Assembly (NCBI GenBank): GCA_043746815.1 | Contig: JAYTQG010000228.1 | Span: 1 to 6,871 of the forward strand | Direction: 5' to 3' | Length of the DNA stretch: 6,871 nt | Source of the DNA: JAYTQG01 sp043746815 | GTDB lineage: Bacteria > Actinomycetota > Thermoleophilia > Miltoncostaeales > Miltoncostaeaceae | Part shown: positions 5,844 through 6,871 of the stretch, piece after piece | Layout of the letters: the number at the start of each line of letters is the position of its first letter | How positions within the stretch are numbered: position 1 is the first letter of the stretch | Notes under the pieces: generated by a model | Database searches by the model: none | What the model saw: the letters and a program-made list of their open reading frames with translations, nothing else | Told to the model about the DNA's origin: nothing | Position numbers and translations under genes: made by a program

Positions 5844-6661
5844 GGCCCGGGAATCGCATCTCTCCCGTCACCGATGCTTCCGACTGTCAACGTCAGCGTC
5901 GTCACCTCGCGGGGGATCCCGGGCGCGACCGCCATCACTCCCTCTGCGCGGTTTCCGTCGCGGCGGACCTCGATTGCGGCAGTCCGGTAGCGACGCCCCT
6001 GGTCGTCCACCACCAGCATGTCGGGAGCGGAGCCCAGCTGCTTGCGGCGCTTCGGGTCGGCGGTATGTGCCAGAAAGCGGATACGCGCGCCCTGTTGGTA
6101 GCGCTCCATGGCGGTGATGGCGACCGTCGTCTCGTCGACCGATTCGGTGCGGTTGATTGCCACGACGCCGCGAAGCGTTCCCGGGGAGAAGACAAGGCTT
6201 TGCGGGAACGGATCCGCCACCTCGCCCCAGGTCTCTGGCTCGCGCGGATCGGCCATTGGCTGATCGGCCGCCAGCTGGTGGATGCGCTCAGCGCTGCGGT
6301 GCTTCCAGATGTGCGGACGCTCGCGAAACAACGAGATCAGCGCCCGGTGTGAGAAGGCCCGTCCGTCATCCGCAATGTAGATGCCGTAGCGGCCCTGATC
6401 AGGCCGAGTCAATTCGATGAACGCACCGGCGCGCCCGTCTTCATTCCCGGAACCGCAGCTGTCGGCGTAGTGCAAATGCGCGACATGCCAGCCATCGACG
6501 AGGAACTCCAGGAGGTCCCCCAGACTGCCGAGTTTGTAGCGCTCTTCCGTGATCTCGTGTTCCTTCGTCCGCGGGGGTCGATCGCTCGTGGATGCCAGTC
6601 GTCGTCGGGCACTCATATCGTGCCAGCCCGAACGGCCGCGTGCCCAACCCCAGTTACCCAT
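5804..6661 (-). CDS. uncharacterised protein with predicted C-terminal beta-sandwich, inserted between glyS and dgt
   Basis: I do not recognise a named family. The 285-aa frame starts at ATG 6661, directly after an in-frame TGA, so no longer form is possible. The next in-frame ATG is residue 16, MSARRRLAS. The N-terminal 30-40 residues are Arg/Ser-rich and look disordered. Residues about 42-130 (YKLGSLGDLLEFLVDGWHVA..., GRYGIYIADDGRAFSH) form a mixed segment with several His, Trp and Cys. Residues about 163-283 (LRGVVAINRTESVDETTVAI, ARIRFLAHTADP, DMLVVDDQGRRYRTAAIEV, LTLTVGSI, GPWIFPIQL) alternate strands and turns in a way that suggests an immunoglobulin-like sandwich, as in some anti-sigma or DUF4352-like ectodomains. 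No signal peptide or TM helix is visible, so it is probably cytosolic. Codon use is like its neighbours. It sits in one strand block with glyS and dgt; function is unknown. Confidence 0.78.
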   Translation of the reverse strand: MGNWGWARGRSGWHDMSARRRLASTSDRPPRTKEHEITEERYKLGSLGDLLEFLVDGWHVAHLHYADSCGSGNEDGRAGAFIELTRPDQGRYGIYIADDGRAFSHRALISLFRERPHIWKHRSAERIHQLAADQPMADPREPETWGEVADPFPQSLVFSPGTLRGVVAINRTESVDETTVAITAMERYQQGARIRFLAHTADPKRRKQLGSAPDMLVVDDQGRRYRTAAIEVRRDGNRAEGVMAVAPGIPREVTTLTLTVGSIGDGRDAIPGPWIFPIQLSEPAQ

Positions 6662-6675
6662 TCACCGAGACTACG

Positions 6676-6680
6676 CCTCC
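6676..6680 (-). promoter_or_regulatory. GGAGG, candidate but distant ribosome site for the uncharacterised gene
   Basis: On the minus strand GGAGG lies 14 nt upstream of ATG 6661, longer than the usual 5-9 nt. No in-frame start exists closer, because a TGA directly precedes this ATG. It is either a weakly used ribosome site or coincidental. Confidence 0.35.
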
Positions 6681-6689
6681 ATTCGGGAT

Positions 6690-6711
6690 GCCCGCCCGGA
6701 GTCCAGCGGGC
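6690..6711. other. GC-rich inverted repeat in the glyS/uncharacterised-gene gap
   Basis: GCCCGC (6690-6695) and GCGGGC (6706-6711) form a perfect 6-bp stem with a 10-nt loop. They lie in the 67-nt gap (6662-6728) after the glyS stop. There is no T-tract, so it may be only a pause or processing site, or chance in GC-rich DNA. Confidence 0.25.
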
Positions 6712-6728
6712 GTGGTGTCCCCAAATTC

Positions 6729-6871
6729 CTACCGGCCACTTCCACCTTGGGTAATCGCCGAGAAGTCGCAGAGCAGGGCGAAAATGTCGCGGGCCTCGCC
6801 GAGCAAGCCGTACCGGCGCGAGCGCGCAGCCGGGTCGTCTGCGTTCACCATGACATCCACGAAGAACTGAT
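6729..6871 (-). CDS. glyS: glycyl-tRNA synthetase beta subunit, C-terminal 46 residues (gene continues past the right edge)
   Basis: The minus-strand frame entering from the right edge encodes QFFVDVMVNADDPAARSRRY (first 20 visible residues), then GLLGEARDIFALLCDFSAI, and ends with a short tail at TAG 6731-6729. This matches the conserved C-terminal helix pair of the GlyRS beta chain, where FFDxVMVxxxDxxxRxNRLxLL is followed by LFxxxADFSxL. It charges tRNA-Gly with glycine as part of the alpha2beta2 enzyme and acts in the cytosol. Only the last part of the anticodon-binding domain is in the window. A separate beta chain means the two-subunit bacterial GlyRS, not the single-chain form of many actinobacteria and eukaryotes. 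glyQ would be expected just upstream, outside the window. The call is short but specific. Confidence 0.85.
   Translation of the reverse strand, partial: QFFVDVMVNADDPAARSRRYGLLGEARDIFALLCDFSAITQGGSGR

Noticed and set aside
5723..6352. 209-aa plus-strand open frame across the dgt/uncharacterised-gene boundary
   Set aside because: It is antisense to two well-supported genes, has no domain-like segments and is rich in Arg/Pro/His, typical of shadow frames in GC-rich DNA.
1..6871. tRNA, rRNA, CRISPR repeats, insertion sequences, phage or defence genes
   Set aside because: I looked for cloverleaf-like arms, direct-repeat spacing, terminal inverted repeats and transposase or nuclease motifs and saw none; all larger frames are explained by chromosomal genes.

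Overview
The window is a compact, GC-rich stretch of bacterial chromosome (roughly 60-65% GC by eye), with strong G/C preference at third codon positions and almost no non-coding space. Several starts are GTG, and several neighbouring genes overlap by 4 nt. A separate GlyRS beta chain beside dgt and dnaG fits a chromosomal housekeeping locus. This could be a high-GC Chloroflexota-like or related lineage, but that is a guess from gene content and cannot be proved from 6.9 kb. I see no tRNA, rRNA, CRISPR array, transposase, phage gene or defence system.

Layout. (1) Positions 1-235 are an ambiguous left edge holding a possible small plus-strand ORF (101-235). It converges on (2) a minus-strand four-TM protein of the two-TM/pore ion-channel type (232-867, or 924 with an earlier start), whose selectivity filter is degenerate. 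(3) Divergent from it, a plus-strand group runs from 923 to 2553: an SRPBCC/START-like protein, a PIG3-type NADPH:quinone oxidoreductase whose true start is GTG 1396 (4-nt GTGA overlap), and a 43-residue single-TM microprotein with a clear Shine-Dalgarno. (4) Converging on that group, a minus-strand operon-like block fills the right 60%. In transcription order it is: the 3' end of glyS (GlyRS beta chain), an unrecognised 285-aa protein, dgt-type dNTP triphosphohydrolase, a RimJ/RimL-type GNAT acetyltransferase, and dnaG primase as the last gene.

How the genes fit together. The minus block groups translation (glyS), dNTP pool control (dgt), replication priming (dnaG) and a probable protein N-acetyltransferase. 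This is close to the glyQS-dgt-dnaG-rpoD neighbourhood of many bacteria, but here dnaG is terminal and rpoD does not follow it. Dgt and the GNAT gene are joined by a GTGA stop/start overlap, as are the SRPBCC and PIG3 genes on the other strand, which suggests translational coupling in both pairs. Both convergent junctions have the same architecture: opposing stops sharing TTAG/CTAA (232-235 and 2550-2553), each with inverted repeats just beside it.

The most interesting items are the ion-channel-like protein without a GYG filter, the 43-aa membrane microprotein overlapping the end of dnaG, the uncharacterised gene inside the glyS-dgt-dnaG block, and the paired TTAG junctions. I did not find a convincing new multi-gene system.
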